A stretch of 41,402 nt of DNA, from contig JAEZYG010000005.1 of the NCBI GenBank assembly GCA_023419175.1, positions 1 through 41,402 on the forward strand, written 5' to 3'. Below are positions 34,308-41,402 of the stretch, in pieces (the first letter of the stretch is position 1; each line of letters starts with the position of its first letter). The position numbers were made by a program, and so were the translations under genes. The notes beneath the pieces are model-generated. The model saw only the letters and a program-made list of their open reading frames with translations, ran no database searches and was not told where the DNA came from. The DNA comes from Actinomycetes bacterium (lineage in GTDB: Bacteria; Actinomycetota; Actinomycetes; Propionibacteriales; Propionibacteriaceae).

Positions 34308-34325
34308 GAGTGGTATATGCTCAAG
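34305..34325 (+). promoter_or_regulatory. HAIR operator 2 (HspR binding site) of the dnaK operon
   Basis: GTTGAGT, seven bases, GCTCAAG. It matches the HAIR consensus with one mismatch in each arm and the correct spacing. It starts six bases after HAIR 1, so two HspR dimers could bind on one face. A separate 12-base palindrome GTCCATATGGAC follows at 34333-34344. Confidence 0.75.
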
Positions 34326-34394
34326 ATAGTGAGTCCATATGGACATGACAAGAAACGGTTTCGCCCACAAGGCGAAGATTGAGGAGGCATAGCA

Positions 34395-36233
34395 ATGGCA
34401 CGTGCAGTAGGTATTGACCTCGGCACTACAAACTCGGTAATCGCCGTCCTTGAAGGTGGCGAGCCGAAGGTGATCGCCAATGCGGAGGGTGCTCGTACCA
34501 CTCCGTCCGTGGTTGCCTATACGAAGAACGGTGAGATTCTCGTCGGTGAAGTGGCGAAGCGTCAGGCTGTCACCAACCCTGAGCGCACCATCCGTTCCGT
34601 CAAGCGCCACATGGGTACTGATTGGACGACCGAAATCGATGGTAAGAAATTGCGTCCGCAGCAGATCAGTGCATCCGTCTTGCAGAAGCTGAAGCGAGAC
34701 GCTGAAGCATATCTTGGCGAGTCGGTTACCAATGCTGTCATTACCGTCCCTGCCTATTTCGGTGATGCCGAACGCCAGGCGACGAAAGAAGCCGGTGAAG
34801 TGGCTGGATTGAGCGTTGATCGCATCATCAATGAGCCCACTGCTGCCGCTTTGGCATATGGTCTTGATAAAGCCGATCAGGAACAGACAGTTCTCGTCTT
34901 TGACCTCGGTGGCGGCACTTTCGATGTTTCCTTGCTCGACATCTCGGAGGGCGTATTCGAGGTGAAGGCTTCCAAGGGCGATGCTCGTCTCGGTGGCGAC
35001 GATTGGGACCAGCGCATCATCGATTGGTTGGTCACTCAGTTTAAGAATAAGAATGGCGTAGATCTGTCCAAGGATAAAATGGCTGGTCAGCGTCTGAAGG
35101 AAGCGGCAGAGCGTGCCAAGATCGAATTGAGCCAGGCTCAAGAGACCGAGATCAACCTCCCCTATATCACTGCGGGAGCTGAAGGACCTCTCCATCTGGA
35201 AGAGCGTTTGACCCGCTCTGAATTCCAGCGCATCACCCAGGATCTTCTGGAACGTTGCCGTGCCCCGTTCAACGCCGTTTTGGCCGATGCTAAGACCAGC
35301 GTGTCCGAACTCGACCAGATCATTCTCGTCGGTGGCTCGACACGTATGCCCGCTGTCCAGGAACTCGTCCGCGAGCTTTCGGGAGGAAAAGAACCGAATA
35401 AATCGGTCAATCCAGACGAGGTCGTGGCTCTCGGCGCTTCCCTTCAGGCGGGTGTGCTGAAAGGTGAGGTTAAGGACGTTCTTTTGCTGGACGTCACCCC
35501 GCTGAGCCTCGGTATCGAGACCAAGGGCGGCTTGATGACCCGCATTATCGAACGCAATACCACGATTCCGACGAAGCGTTCGGATATCTTCACCACCGCT
35601 GAGGACAATCAGCCGTCGGTGATGATCCAGGTATTCCAAGGTGAGCGCGATTTCGCACGTGATAACAAATCTTTGGGACATTTTGAGTTGACCGGCATCA
35701 TGCCCGCTCCTCGCGGTGTTCCCCAGATTGAGGTCACCTTCGATATCGATGCGAACGGTATCGTCCACGTCTACGCAAAGGATATGGCTACCGGTAAGGA
35801 ACAGTCGATGACTGTGACCGGAGGTTCAGCTCTCGACCGAGACGAGATCGATCGTATGGTCAAGGAAGCAGAAGCTAATGCTGAGGCTGACCGCAAGCGT
35901 CGTGAAAGTGTGGATATGCGTAATGAAGCCGATGCTTTGGCTTTCCGCACCGAGAAATTGCTCGACGAGAATAAAGACACCATTCCTGAAGATGTCAAGA
36001 CTCCAGTTGTCGAAGCCCTCGATGCTTTGAAAGAAGCCTTGAAGGGAACCGATAACGACGATGTCGTCAAGTCCGCTATGGACGATCTGAATCAGAAAGC
36101 TGCCGCTATGGGACAGGCGATCTATCAGGCTGCTCAAGCCAATCAGAGCGCCTCCGAGGGCGAAAATGCTTCCGCTTCGGAAGATGATGTCGTCGATGCC
36201 GAGATCGTAGATGACGACGACAAGAAGGAATGA
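34395..36233 (+). CDS. dnaK: Hsp70 chaperone DnaK
   Basis: This is a 612-residue DnaK, normal length for Actinobacteria. ATPase motifs GIDLGTTNS, VITVPAYFGDAERQATKEAG, LVFDLGGGTFDVSLL and VGGSTRMP are followed by the linker and substrate domain (LLLDVTPLSLGIET, then QPSVMIQVFQGE). The C-terminus is acidic. It folds client proteins with DnaJ and GrpE from the same operon. The start follows GAGGAGG. It is controlled by two HAIR operators. A 494-codon open frame on the opposite strand is an artefact of codon use. Confidence 0.97.
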   Translation: MARAVGIDLGTTNSVIAVLEGGEPKVIANAEGARTTPSVVAYTKNGEILVGEVAKRQAVTNPERTIRSVKRHMGTDWTTEIDGKKLRPQQISASVLQKLKRDAEAYLGESVTNAVITVPAYFGDAERQATKEAGEVAGLSVDRIINEPTAAALAYGLDKADQEQTVLVFDLGGGTFDVSLLDISEGVFEVKASKGDARLGGDDWDQRIIDWLVTQFKNKNGVDLSKDKMAGQRLKEAAERAKIELSQAQETEINLPYITAGAEGPLHLEERLTRSEFQRITQDLLERCRAPFNAVLADAKTSVSELDQIILVGGSTRMPAVQELVRELSGGKEPNKSVNPDEVVALGASLQAGVLKGEVKDVLLLDVTPLSLGIETKGGLMTRIIERNTTIPTKRSDIFTTAEDNQPSVMIQVFQGERDFARDNKSLGHFELTGIMPAPRGVPQIEVTFDIDANGIVHVYAKDMATGKEQSMTVTGGSALDRDEIDRMVKEAEANAEADRKRRESVDMRNEADALAFRTEKLLDENKDTIPEDVKTPVVEALDALKEALKGTDNDDVVKSAMDDLNQKAAAMGQAIYQAAQANQSASEGENASASEDDVVDAEIVDDDDKKE

Positions 36234-36234
36234 G

Positions 36235-36810
36235 ATGAGCGAAGAGCTGGACGACGCAATCGACGAATTGGTTGACGCGCCTGAAAGCGAGAGCGATCTA
36301 GCTGGCCTCGAGGATGAAATCGAGGTCAGCGATGCTCAGCGCATCGAAGAGTTGGAATCCCTTCTCGCTGAGCGTACAGAGGATCTCCAACGAGTTCAGG
36401 CTGAATATATCAACTATAAGAAGAGGGTTGATCGAGACCGCGCAATGGCTCGTCAGCTCGGAATCGAGCAGGTCATACGCGATCTTGTTCCCGTCTTTGA
36501 CTCAATCGTGGCTGCCGATCTTCAAGGCGATCTAGACGGAGGGTTCAAGCTCACCGCAGATGAGTTGACAAAGGTGGCGAAGGGCTATGGATTTGAGCGC
36601 TTCGGTGAGGTGGGGGAGGAATTCGATCCCCAATTCCATGAAGCGTTGATGCAACAGCCTGTCGAAGGAGAAGGGGAGATGAGTCTTCTGCAAATTTTGC
36701 AGGTGGGATATCGTCTCAACGATCAGGTGGTGCGCCCAGCGCGCGTCATCGTCGCCGTTCCTTCAGGAGAAGTGAAACCGTCATCTGATGAGGGTGGCGA
36801 GAGCGAATGA
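36235..36810 (+). CDS. grpE: Nucleotide exchange factor GrpE
   Basis: This is a 191-residue protein. An acidic N-terminal tail is followed by the long dimerisation coiled coil (about 45-85, ELESLLAERTEDLQRVQAEYINYKKR) and the beta domain with GFERFGEVGEEFDPQFHEALMQ and a LNDQVVRPARVIVA ending. GrpE releases ADP from DnaK. ATG at 36235 starts one base after the dnaK stop, with AAGGA upstream. A hairpin lies between it and dnaJ. Confidence 0.95.
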   Translation: MSEELDDAIDELVDAPESESDLAGLEDEIEVSDAQRIEELESLLAERTEDLQRVQAEYINYKKRVDRDRAMARQLGIEQVIRDLVPVFDSIVAADLQGDLDGGFKLTADELTKVAKGYGFERFGEVGEEFDPQFHEALMQQPVEGEGEMSLLQILQVGYRLNDQVVRPARVIVAVPSGEVKPSSDEGGESE

Positions 36811-36816
36811 TATACG

Positions 36817-36840
36817 GTGGGCAGCTCGAGGGCTGCCCAC
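36817..36840 (+). terminator. Intra-operon hairpin between grpE and dnaJ
   Basis: Perfect 9-base arms (36817-36825 and 36832-36840) with a six-base loop and no T run. It is more likely a processing, stability or attenuation element that lowers dnaJ-hspR relative to dnaK-grpE than a full terminator. Confidence 0.5.
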
Positions 36841-36869
36841 ATCGATAACGATCAGGGGTGAAGGACGTT

Positions 36870-38003
36870 ATGGGATCACAACAATGGTTTGAGAAGGACT
36901 ATTACAAGATCCTCGGGGTGGCGAAAGATGCCAAACCCGAACAGATCAAGAAGGCCTTCCGTAAGATCGCCCGCGACAATCACCCCGATCAACATCCCGG
37001 TGATAAAGCAGCGGAGCAGCGGTTCAAGGAAGCCAGCGAAGCGCACGATATCCTCTCCGATCCTCAAAAGAGACGCGAATACGATCAGCACCGTTCGCTT
37101 CTCGGAGGAGCTGGGGGATTTGGACCGGGATTTAAATTCCAGCGAGGGGCATCGTCTCCAGAAGATTTCTTGAGGACGATGGGGCGTGAAGGCTCGATCA
37201 CCGATATCTTCGGAAATCTCTTCTCTGGAGCGGGAAATCATCGTACAGCCTCCCGTCCAGGGGCAGATCTCAGCGGTTCGGTAACGATCACTTTTGAACA
37301 ATCTTTGGAGGGGGCAACCGTTGCAGTACCCCTATCCAGCGACCGAGCATGCGGTCTTTGTCATGGGACAGGGGCAAAACCTGGATCGTCAACTAGGGCA
37401 TGTCCTACCTGTCAGGGATCGGGTATTCAGCAGGCGACATCGATGAGCGATGTATTCAGTATCGGTGAACCGTGTCGAGATTGTGGTGGACGAGGGTTGA
37501 TCGTTGACGATCCCTGTGGCGAGTGTCAAGGCAGTGGGCGTTCTCGTTCTCAGCGCACTATCCAGGTGCGCATCCCAGCTGGTGTAACCGATGGACAGAA
37601 AATCCGTGTCCGTGGACGAGGACAAGCAGGTATCGCCGGCGGTCGTGCTGGAGATCTTCTCGTCACCGTCCATGTTCAACCTCATCCCATCTTTGGACGC
37701 AGTGGAGATCATCTGACGATCACATTGCCTATCACCTTCGCAGAGGCGGCTTTGGGCGCTGAGGTTCAAGTGCCCACTCTCAATTCTTCACCTGTGACAG
37801 TGCGTATTCCTGCGGGGACTCCAAGCGGACGTACCTTGAGAGTTCGTGGACGGGGCGTTGCTAAGAAGAGTGGACGAGGTGATTTACTCGTCACAGTTGA
37901 GGTGCAAGTACCGACTCAACTCAATCACTCAGCTCAAGAAGCTCTAAAGGCATATGTTGCTGCCGCAGATGAGCCCAATCCGCGAGCTGATCTGGGGGTA
38001 TGA
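36870..38003 (+). CDS. dnaJ: Chaperone DnaJ
   Basis: This is a 377-residue type I J protein. The J domain (about 5-75) has the HPD motif in DNHPDQHPG. A Gly/Phe-rich region follows. The zinc region contains four CxxCxGxG motifs (CGLCHGTG, CPTCQGSG, CRDCGGRG, CGECQGSG). The C-terminal substrate-binding domains are complete. It stimulates the DnaK ATPase. ATG at 36870 with AAGGA upstream is preferred over the in-frame GTG at 36858. The stop overlaps hspR. Confidence 0.95.
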   Translation: MGSQQWFEKDYYKILGVAKDAKPEQIKKAFRKIARDNHPDQHPGDKAAEQRFKEASEAHDILSDPQKRREYDQHRSLLGGAGGFGPGFKFQRGASSPEDFLRTMGREGSITDIFGNLFSGAGNHRTASRPGADLSGSVTITFEQSLEGATVAVPLSSDRACGLCHGTGAKPGSSTRACPTCQGSGIQQATSMSDVFSIGEPCRDCGGRGLIVDDPCGECQGSGRSRSQRTIQVRIPAGVTDGQKIRVRGRGQAGIAGGRAGDLLVTVHVQPHPIFGRSGDHLTITLPITFAEAALGAEVQVPTLNSSPVTVRIPAGTPSGRTLRVRGRGVAKKSGRGDLLVTVEVQVPTQLNHSAQEALKAYVAAADEPNPRADLGV

Positions 38004-38425
38004 TGAGCGGCAATTCTCTCCCGGCGATGATCGATCCGGATGCGGCGATCTTTTCCATTTCTGTAGCGGCTGCTTTGGCAGAGATGCATCCGCAGACATT
38101 GAGAACCTATGACCGTATGGAATTGGTAGTCCCTCAACGGACAAAGGGAGGGGGTAGGCGTTATTCGCCGAATGATGTGCGCCGTCTGCGTCTCATTCAA
38201 CGCCTCAGCCAAGACGAAGGGGTCAATCTGGAAGGGATCAGACATATCCTTGCCCTTCAATCTCAACTCGATGCGGCGAATCAGCGCATAGCGGAATTGG
38301 CTCAAATCGTAAGGGATATCTCTATGAGAGAATCCCGCTCTCCGAGGGTTTTCACAGTGGCGTCTTCGGGATATATCGCCAAAGGACGCATGCGCAGAGG
38401 ACCCCTTGAAATCTCTGCTGGCTAG
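38000..38425 (+). CDS. hspR: Heat-shock repressor HspR (MerR family)
   Basis: This is a 141-residue MerR-type regulator. Its winged helix-turn-helix reads AEMHPQTLRTYDRMELVVPQ and GGRRYSPNDVRRLRLIQRL. A short coiled coil and a basic C-terminus follow. HspR binds HAIR sites with DnaK as co-repressor and shuts its own operon off when free DnaK is plentiful. The operon carries two such sites upstream of dnaK. It overlaps dnaJ as ATGA; a second ATG at 38003 is equally possible. Confidence 0.95.
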   Translation: MMSGNSLPAMIDPDAAIFSISVAAALAEMHPQTLRTYDRMELVVPQRTKGGGRRYSPNDVRRLRLIQRLSQDEGVNLEGIRHILALQSQLDAANQRIAELAQIVRDISMRESRSPRVFTVASSGYIAKGRMRRGPLEISAG

Positions 38426-38516
38426 GAGTTTTAGAAATCCGTGTAGCCTGGCAAATATCCCTATGAAAGATAATCGACATTTTTAGGCAGACGATCAACA
38501 GATAGAAGGAGAAAAA

Positions 38517-39596
38517 ATGGGCTCGATTCGAGTGGCGATTGCGGGAGTGGGGAACTGCGCTTCCACCCTCGTCCAAGGAGTGACCTACTATCACGATGCC
38601 AAGCCAGAGGATAAAGTTCCGGGATTGATGCATGTCCAATTCGGCGACTATCACATTCGAGATATCGAATTCGTTGCCGCTTTCGATGTGGATGCAGCCA
38701 AAGTCGGTCTGGATTTATCGGAAGCGATCTTTGCCAGCGAGAATAATACGATCAAGATTTGCGATGTTGCCGATACTGGAGTGATTGTCCAACGTGGACA
38801 GACCAAGGATGGATTGGGAGATTACTATCGAGCCACCATCGAAGAATCCGATGCCGAGCCGGTAGATGTCGTTCAGGTGTTGAAAGATGCCAAGGTGGAC
38901 GTCCTCGTCAGCTATCTGCCCGTCGGCTCTGAAGAGGCGTATAAATACTATGCCCAGTGCGCTTTGGATGCTGGTTGCGCCTTCGTCAATTGCCTTCCAG
39001 TCTTCATCGCCTCCGATCCAGTGTGGGCTCAAAAATTCGTCGATGCTGGTGTGCCGATCGTTGGAGATGACATCAAGTCTCAGATCGGCGCCACGATCAC
39101 CCATCGGGTCTTGGCGAAACTCTTTGAAGATCGCGGTATCGCCCTCGACAGGACATATCAGCTGAACGTCGGCGGCAATATGGATTTCAAGAATATGTTG
39201 CAGCGTAACCGTCTGGAATCGAAGAAGATCTCTAAGACTCAGGCGGTGACCAGCAATATCAGCGAGGAATTGGACGAGAAGAACGTCCACGTTGGCCCAT
39301 CGGACTATGTGCCGTGGTTAGAAGATCGCAAATATGCCTTTGTCCGTTTGGAAGGACGCAATTTCGGAGATATTCCAGTCAGTTTGGAATACAAACTCGA
39401 GGTGTGGGATTCCCCGAACTCAGCTGGAGTGGTGATCGATGCGATCCGTGCAGCCAAGATCGGTTTAGATCGCTCGATTGCAGGTCCTCTCCTATCGGCC
39501 TCCAGCTATTTCATGAAATCCCCAGCTGAGCAGCGAGATGATGATACCGCTCGTAGAAATGTTGAAGATTTCATCGCAGGACGTATTGAACGCTAA
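38517..39596 (+). CDS. ino1: myo-Inositol-1-phosphate synthase
   Basis: This is a 359-residue NAD-dependent synthase of the short actinobacterial type. It shows the N-terminal Rossmann motif VAIAGVGNCASTLVQG, then CAFVNCLPVFIASDP, the active-site region GDDIKSQIGATITHRVL, LNVGGNMDFKNM, and the C-terminal DSPNSAGVVIDAIRAAKIGL. It converts glucose-6-phosphate to inositol-phosphate, the precursor of phosphatidylinositol and, in many Actinobacteria, mycothiol. AGAAGGAG precedes the ATG. It has its own 91-base upstream gap and a terminator downstream. Confidence 0.95.
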   Translation: MGSIRVAIAGVGNCASTLVQGVTYYHDAKPEDKVPGLMHVQFGDYHIRDIEFVAAFDVDAAKVGLDLSEAIFASENNTIKICDVADTGVIVQRGQTKDGLGDYYRATIEESDAEPVDVVQVLKDAKVDVLVSYLPVGSEEAYKYYAQCALDAGCAFVNCLPVFIASDPVWAQKFVDAGVPIVGDDIKSQIGATITHRVLAKLFEDRGIALDRTYQLNVGGNMDFKNMLQRNRLESKKISKTQAVTSNISEELDEKNVHVGPSDYVPWLEDRKYAFVRLEGRNFGDIPVSLEYKLEVWDSPNSAGVVIDAIRAAKIGLDRSIAGPLLSASSYFMKSPAEQRDDDTARRNVEDFIAGRIER

Positions 39597-39603
39597 ATAT
39601 GTG

Positions 39604-39632
39604 AAGCCCTCAGAATCACCTGGGGGCTTTCC
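39604..39632 (+). terminator. Terminator after ino1
   Basis: Ten-pair stem (39604-39613 with 39620-39629, one G-U) with a six-base loop, starting eight bases after the stop. It is followed by TTCCTCTCTCC. Confidence 0.7.
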
Positions 39633-39659
39633 TCTCTCCACCCATATAGACTGGAAGAT

Positions 39660-40220
39660 ATGGACGATGTTCTCGATCTAAGCGCGACCACACGTCAACT
39701 CGTCAATGCCTATATCTGGGTGGTCTTAGGAATGATCGTCGGCATCTTTTTTCTCCTCGTCGCTGTGATGACGGGGGCGACGAATCCGGGAAGTATCGCT
39801 ATCGGTTTGGTGGTGACCATTCTCGCTCTTATCTCCGGATATTTGGAATATCGGGCACTGCCCGGAGCGATTCTCTATTTCGGCAGCGATGAGTTGACCA
39901 TTCATCCCAGACGGGGAAGTGAGATCTGTATTCCTTATGATCAGGTGACTTCTCTTACCTTGGCGCCTGGACAAGATATCAAGGAATCTGCTCGGCGATT
40001 TGATCAGGTCGATACGCGTGGCAGTTACCAACGCCGTCAGGTAGGGGTGAGAAGGGGAATACGACGTCCCTATTGGTATTTATCTGTCCAGACGGGACGC
40101 GAGGCGAAGCGGGCAGGTGTGGACGATCAACGCTATGCAGTTGGAGCAGACCTGGCATTGATGAGCCGATGTCAGCAGTTATGTCAAGCGAGAGGAATTC
40201 CCTTCTCAGCAGAGGAATGA
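39660..40220 (+). CDS. Membrane protein with a bacterial PH-like domain, function unknown
   Basis: This is a 186-residue protein. Two N-terminal helices (YIWVVLGMIVGIFFLLVAVM and IAIGLVVTILALISGYLEY) are followed by a soluble domain of about 115 residues. The segment ILYFGSDELTIHPRRGSEICIPYDQVTSLTL resembles the membrane-anchored bacterial PH (bPH) proteins common in Actinobacteria. The role is unknown. The ATG follows GGAAG. The last 37 bases overlap the convergent thiolase gene. Confidence 0.6.
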   Translation: MDDVLDLSATTRQLVNAYIWVVLGMIVGIFFLLVAVMTGATNPGSIAIGLVVTILALISGYLEYRALPGAILYFGSDELTIHPRRGSEICIPYDQVTSLTLAPGQDIKESARRFDQVDTRGSYQRRQVGVRRGIRRPYWYLSVQTGREAKRAGVDDQRYAVGADLALMSRCQQLCQARGIPFSAEE

Positions 40221-41362
40221 GAGGTTTTTTCGACAAGAATTGCCATCCCTTGTCCTCCCCCGATAGCGATTGCTGCCAGGCCATAGTGTCCGCGACCGTG
40301 ACGAACCATCTGGGTAAATAGTCTGGTGACCAAGACAGCTCCCGATGCTCCCCATGGATGTCCAAGAGCAAGAGCTCCACCTTCTAAGCAACATCGCTCC
40401 TCATCGATACCCAAGGCGTCAAGGCACGTTAAAACCTGACCAGCGAAGGCTTCGTTACATTCAATCAGGTCGATATCGGCAATGGCGATAGATGCATCGT
40501 CTAATACCGCGCGAACAGCGGGTACGATTCCCCACCCAGGCCTATCGGTATCGCAGGTTGCGCAAGAAAGAGCCTTGATCTTCAAGGCGCTTGGGCGACC
40601 CATCGTAACCCACGAGCTCTCATCACAGATTAAGACCCCTGCTGCCCCGTCATTGATCCCACATGAATTTGCAGCTGTCACCGTTCCCGAAGGGCGAAAG
40701 ATCGGGCGAAAGCGAGCCAGGCGTTCGGGTGTGAATCGTCGTCGGGGACGTTGGTCGAGCGTGATTTGTCCGATGGGGACGATCTCGTCTGCGAATAATC
40801 CCTTGTCGATCGCGTCTATGGCTCGTTGATGGGAGCGGGAGGCATAGGCATCTTGTCTTTCCCGACTGATCTGGTGAATTTCGCTCAAGCGGTCAGCTGC
40901 TTCTCCCATATCGGGATCAGGCCATCCGTCAGGAGCGAAAGGAGCTCGTTCATATAGGCGTCCATAGGGGTTGTCCGCGATTGACCTATCAGCTAGGAAG
41001 GTGGTGGGCTGACATGATGCCGATTCACTTCCTCCGGCGATGACATATCCCGATCGTGCGTGAGCCCAATAGGCTCCGATCTCGATTGCGGCGAGTCCGG
41101 AACCGCATTGACGGTCAACGGTGATAGATGGGACGTCCAGGCCTGCGCTCAAGGAGGCGATACGGGCAATATTGCCGCCAGGGCCTCGGACATTGCCCAT
41201 GATGACGTGAGTCAATGCTGTGGGGTCAGGGCAGTGTGTGGCGAGTTTCTTCAAGACAGGAGCTGCCAGCTCAGCGGCATCGTAATCGGAAAGCCAACCG
41301 TTTTGAGTTCCGATAGGGGTTCGATAGGCGGCGATGATATAGGTTGGCGAGTCTTGGAACAT
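40184..41362 (-). CDS. Acetyl-CoA acetyltransferase (thiolase) family protein lacking the second catalytic Cys
   Basis: This is a 392-residue thiolase of normal length. The nucleophile Cys86 is in DRQCGSGLAAIE. The NEAFA motif and the catalytic His335 in GGALALGHPWGASGA are intact. The last motif, normally C-x-GGGxG with the acid/base Cys, reads AIAIGGGQG here, so that Cys is Ala366. Thiolases join or cleave acyl-CoAs; without this Cys the Claisen and thiolytic activity would be expected to drop sharply. SCP-2-type and other variants use different residues. The gene overlaps the convergent membrane-protein gene by 37 bases. The start ATG has AAGGA about 11 bases upstream. Confidence 0.88.
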   Translation of the reverse strand: MFQDSPTYIIAAYRTPIGTQNGWLSDYDAAELAAPVLKKLATHCPDPTALTHVIMGNVRGPGGNIARIASLSAGLDVPSITVDRQCGSGLAAIEIGAYWAHARSGYVIAGGSESASCQPTTFLADRSIADNPYGRLYERAPFAPDGWPDPDMGEAADRLSEIHQISRERQDAYASRSHQRAIDAIDKGLFADEIVPIGQITLDQRPRRRFTPERLARFRPIFRPSGTVTAANSCGINDGAAGVLICDESSWVTMGRPSALKIKALSCATCDTDRPGWGIVPAVRAVLDDASIAIADIDLIECNEAFAGQVLTCLDALGIDEERCCLEGGALALGHPWGASGAVLVTRLFTQMVRHGRGHYGLAAIAIGGGQGMAILVEKTSHSSAEKGIPLA

Positions 41363-41402
41363 CTCAGCTCATCCTTCCTGTTTGGATCGTATCGATTAAA
41401 GC

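Noticed and set aside
34284..35768. A 494-codon open frame antisense to dnaK.
   Set aside because: It mirrors the biased codons of dnaK, shows no recognisable domain, and overlaps the operators and start of a certain gene.
1..41402. Apparent abundance of GATCG/CGATC across the window.
   Set aside because: It follows from frequent ATC, GAT and GCx codons (Ile, Asp, Ala) and shows no extended consensus or placement bias that I could see, unlike the GTGGACGA motif.

Overview
The window is an ordinary-looking chromosomal segment of an actinobacterium (Actinomycetota). Clade markers include the FHA/PP2C/RodA/PbpA/PknB cell-division cluster ending in CrgA, a DUF3516-type DEAD-box helicase, actinobacterial Ino1, and a dnaK-grpE-dnaJ-hspR operon with HAIR operators. 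Base composition is moderate (roughly 50-55% GC by eye), low for the phylum. I cannot assign a genus. I see no rRNA, CRISPR array, insertion sequence, phage gene or integrase.

Layout. 3-4614 (+): a six-gene Mrp/Mnh Na+/H+ antiporter operon (AB fusion cut by the left edge, then C, D, E, F, G), nearly every junction overlapping. 4656-12418 (-): fhaA-fhaB-pstP-rodA-pbpA-pknB, then crgA, controlling peptidoglycan synthesis and division through Ser/Thr phosphorylation; the usual pknA is absent. 12684-14696 (-): thioredoxin and an AspT/YidE-type carrier. 14907-16811 (+): nagB and a luciferase-like flavin monooxygenase that may be leaderless. 16808-18844 (-): an acyl-CoA synthetase with an unusual tail of seven 11-residue repeats. 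18979-22615 (+): helicase and SorC-family regulator. 22918-28743 (+): a complete oppABCDF oligopeptide importer. 28836-28918: tRNA-Leu(CAG). 29170-30459 (+): chromate-family transporter, followed by a decayed dehydrogenase tail. 30809-32763 (+): ptsH-ptsI, the general phosphotransferase components. 32830-34176 (-): YibE/F membrane protein. 34395-38425 (+): dnaK-grpE-dnaJ-hspR, autoregulated at two HAIR sites. 38517-39596 (+): inositol-phosphate synthase. 39660-41362: small membrane protein convergent with a thiolase lacking the second catalytic cysteine.

The most unusual signal is at the DNA level. The hexamer TGGACG/CGTCCA occurs about 90 times by my hand count, against about 22 expected from base composition. 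The octamer GTGGACGA/TCGTCCAC occurs 20 times, against about 1.4 expected. It appears on both strands, in several codon phases, and as inverted pairs in two intergenic hairpins. That arrangement resembles DNA uptake sequences of Neisseria or Pasteurellaceae, but its function here is unknown. Other items to check are the 11-residue-repeat tail on the acyl-CoA synthetase, the thiolase Cys-to-Ala change, the missing pknA, the acidic tails on Mrp subunits, and a near-consensus promoter with a dyad at its start site between oppA and oppB.
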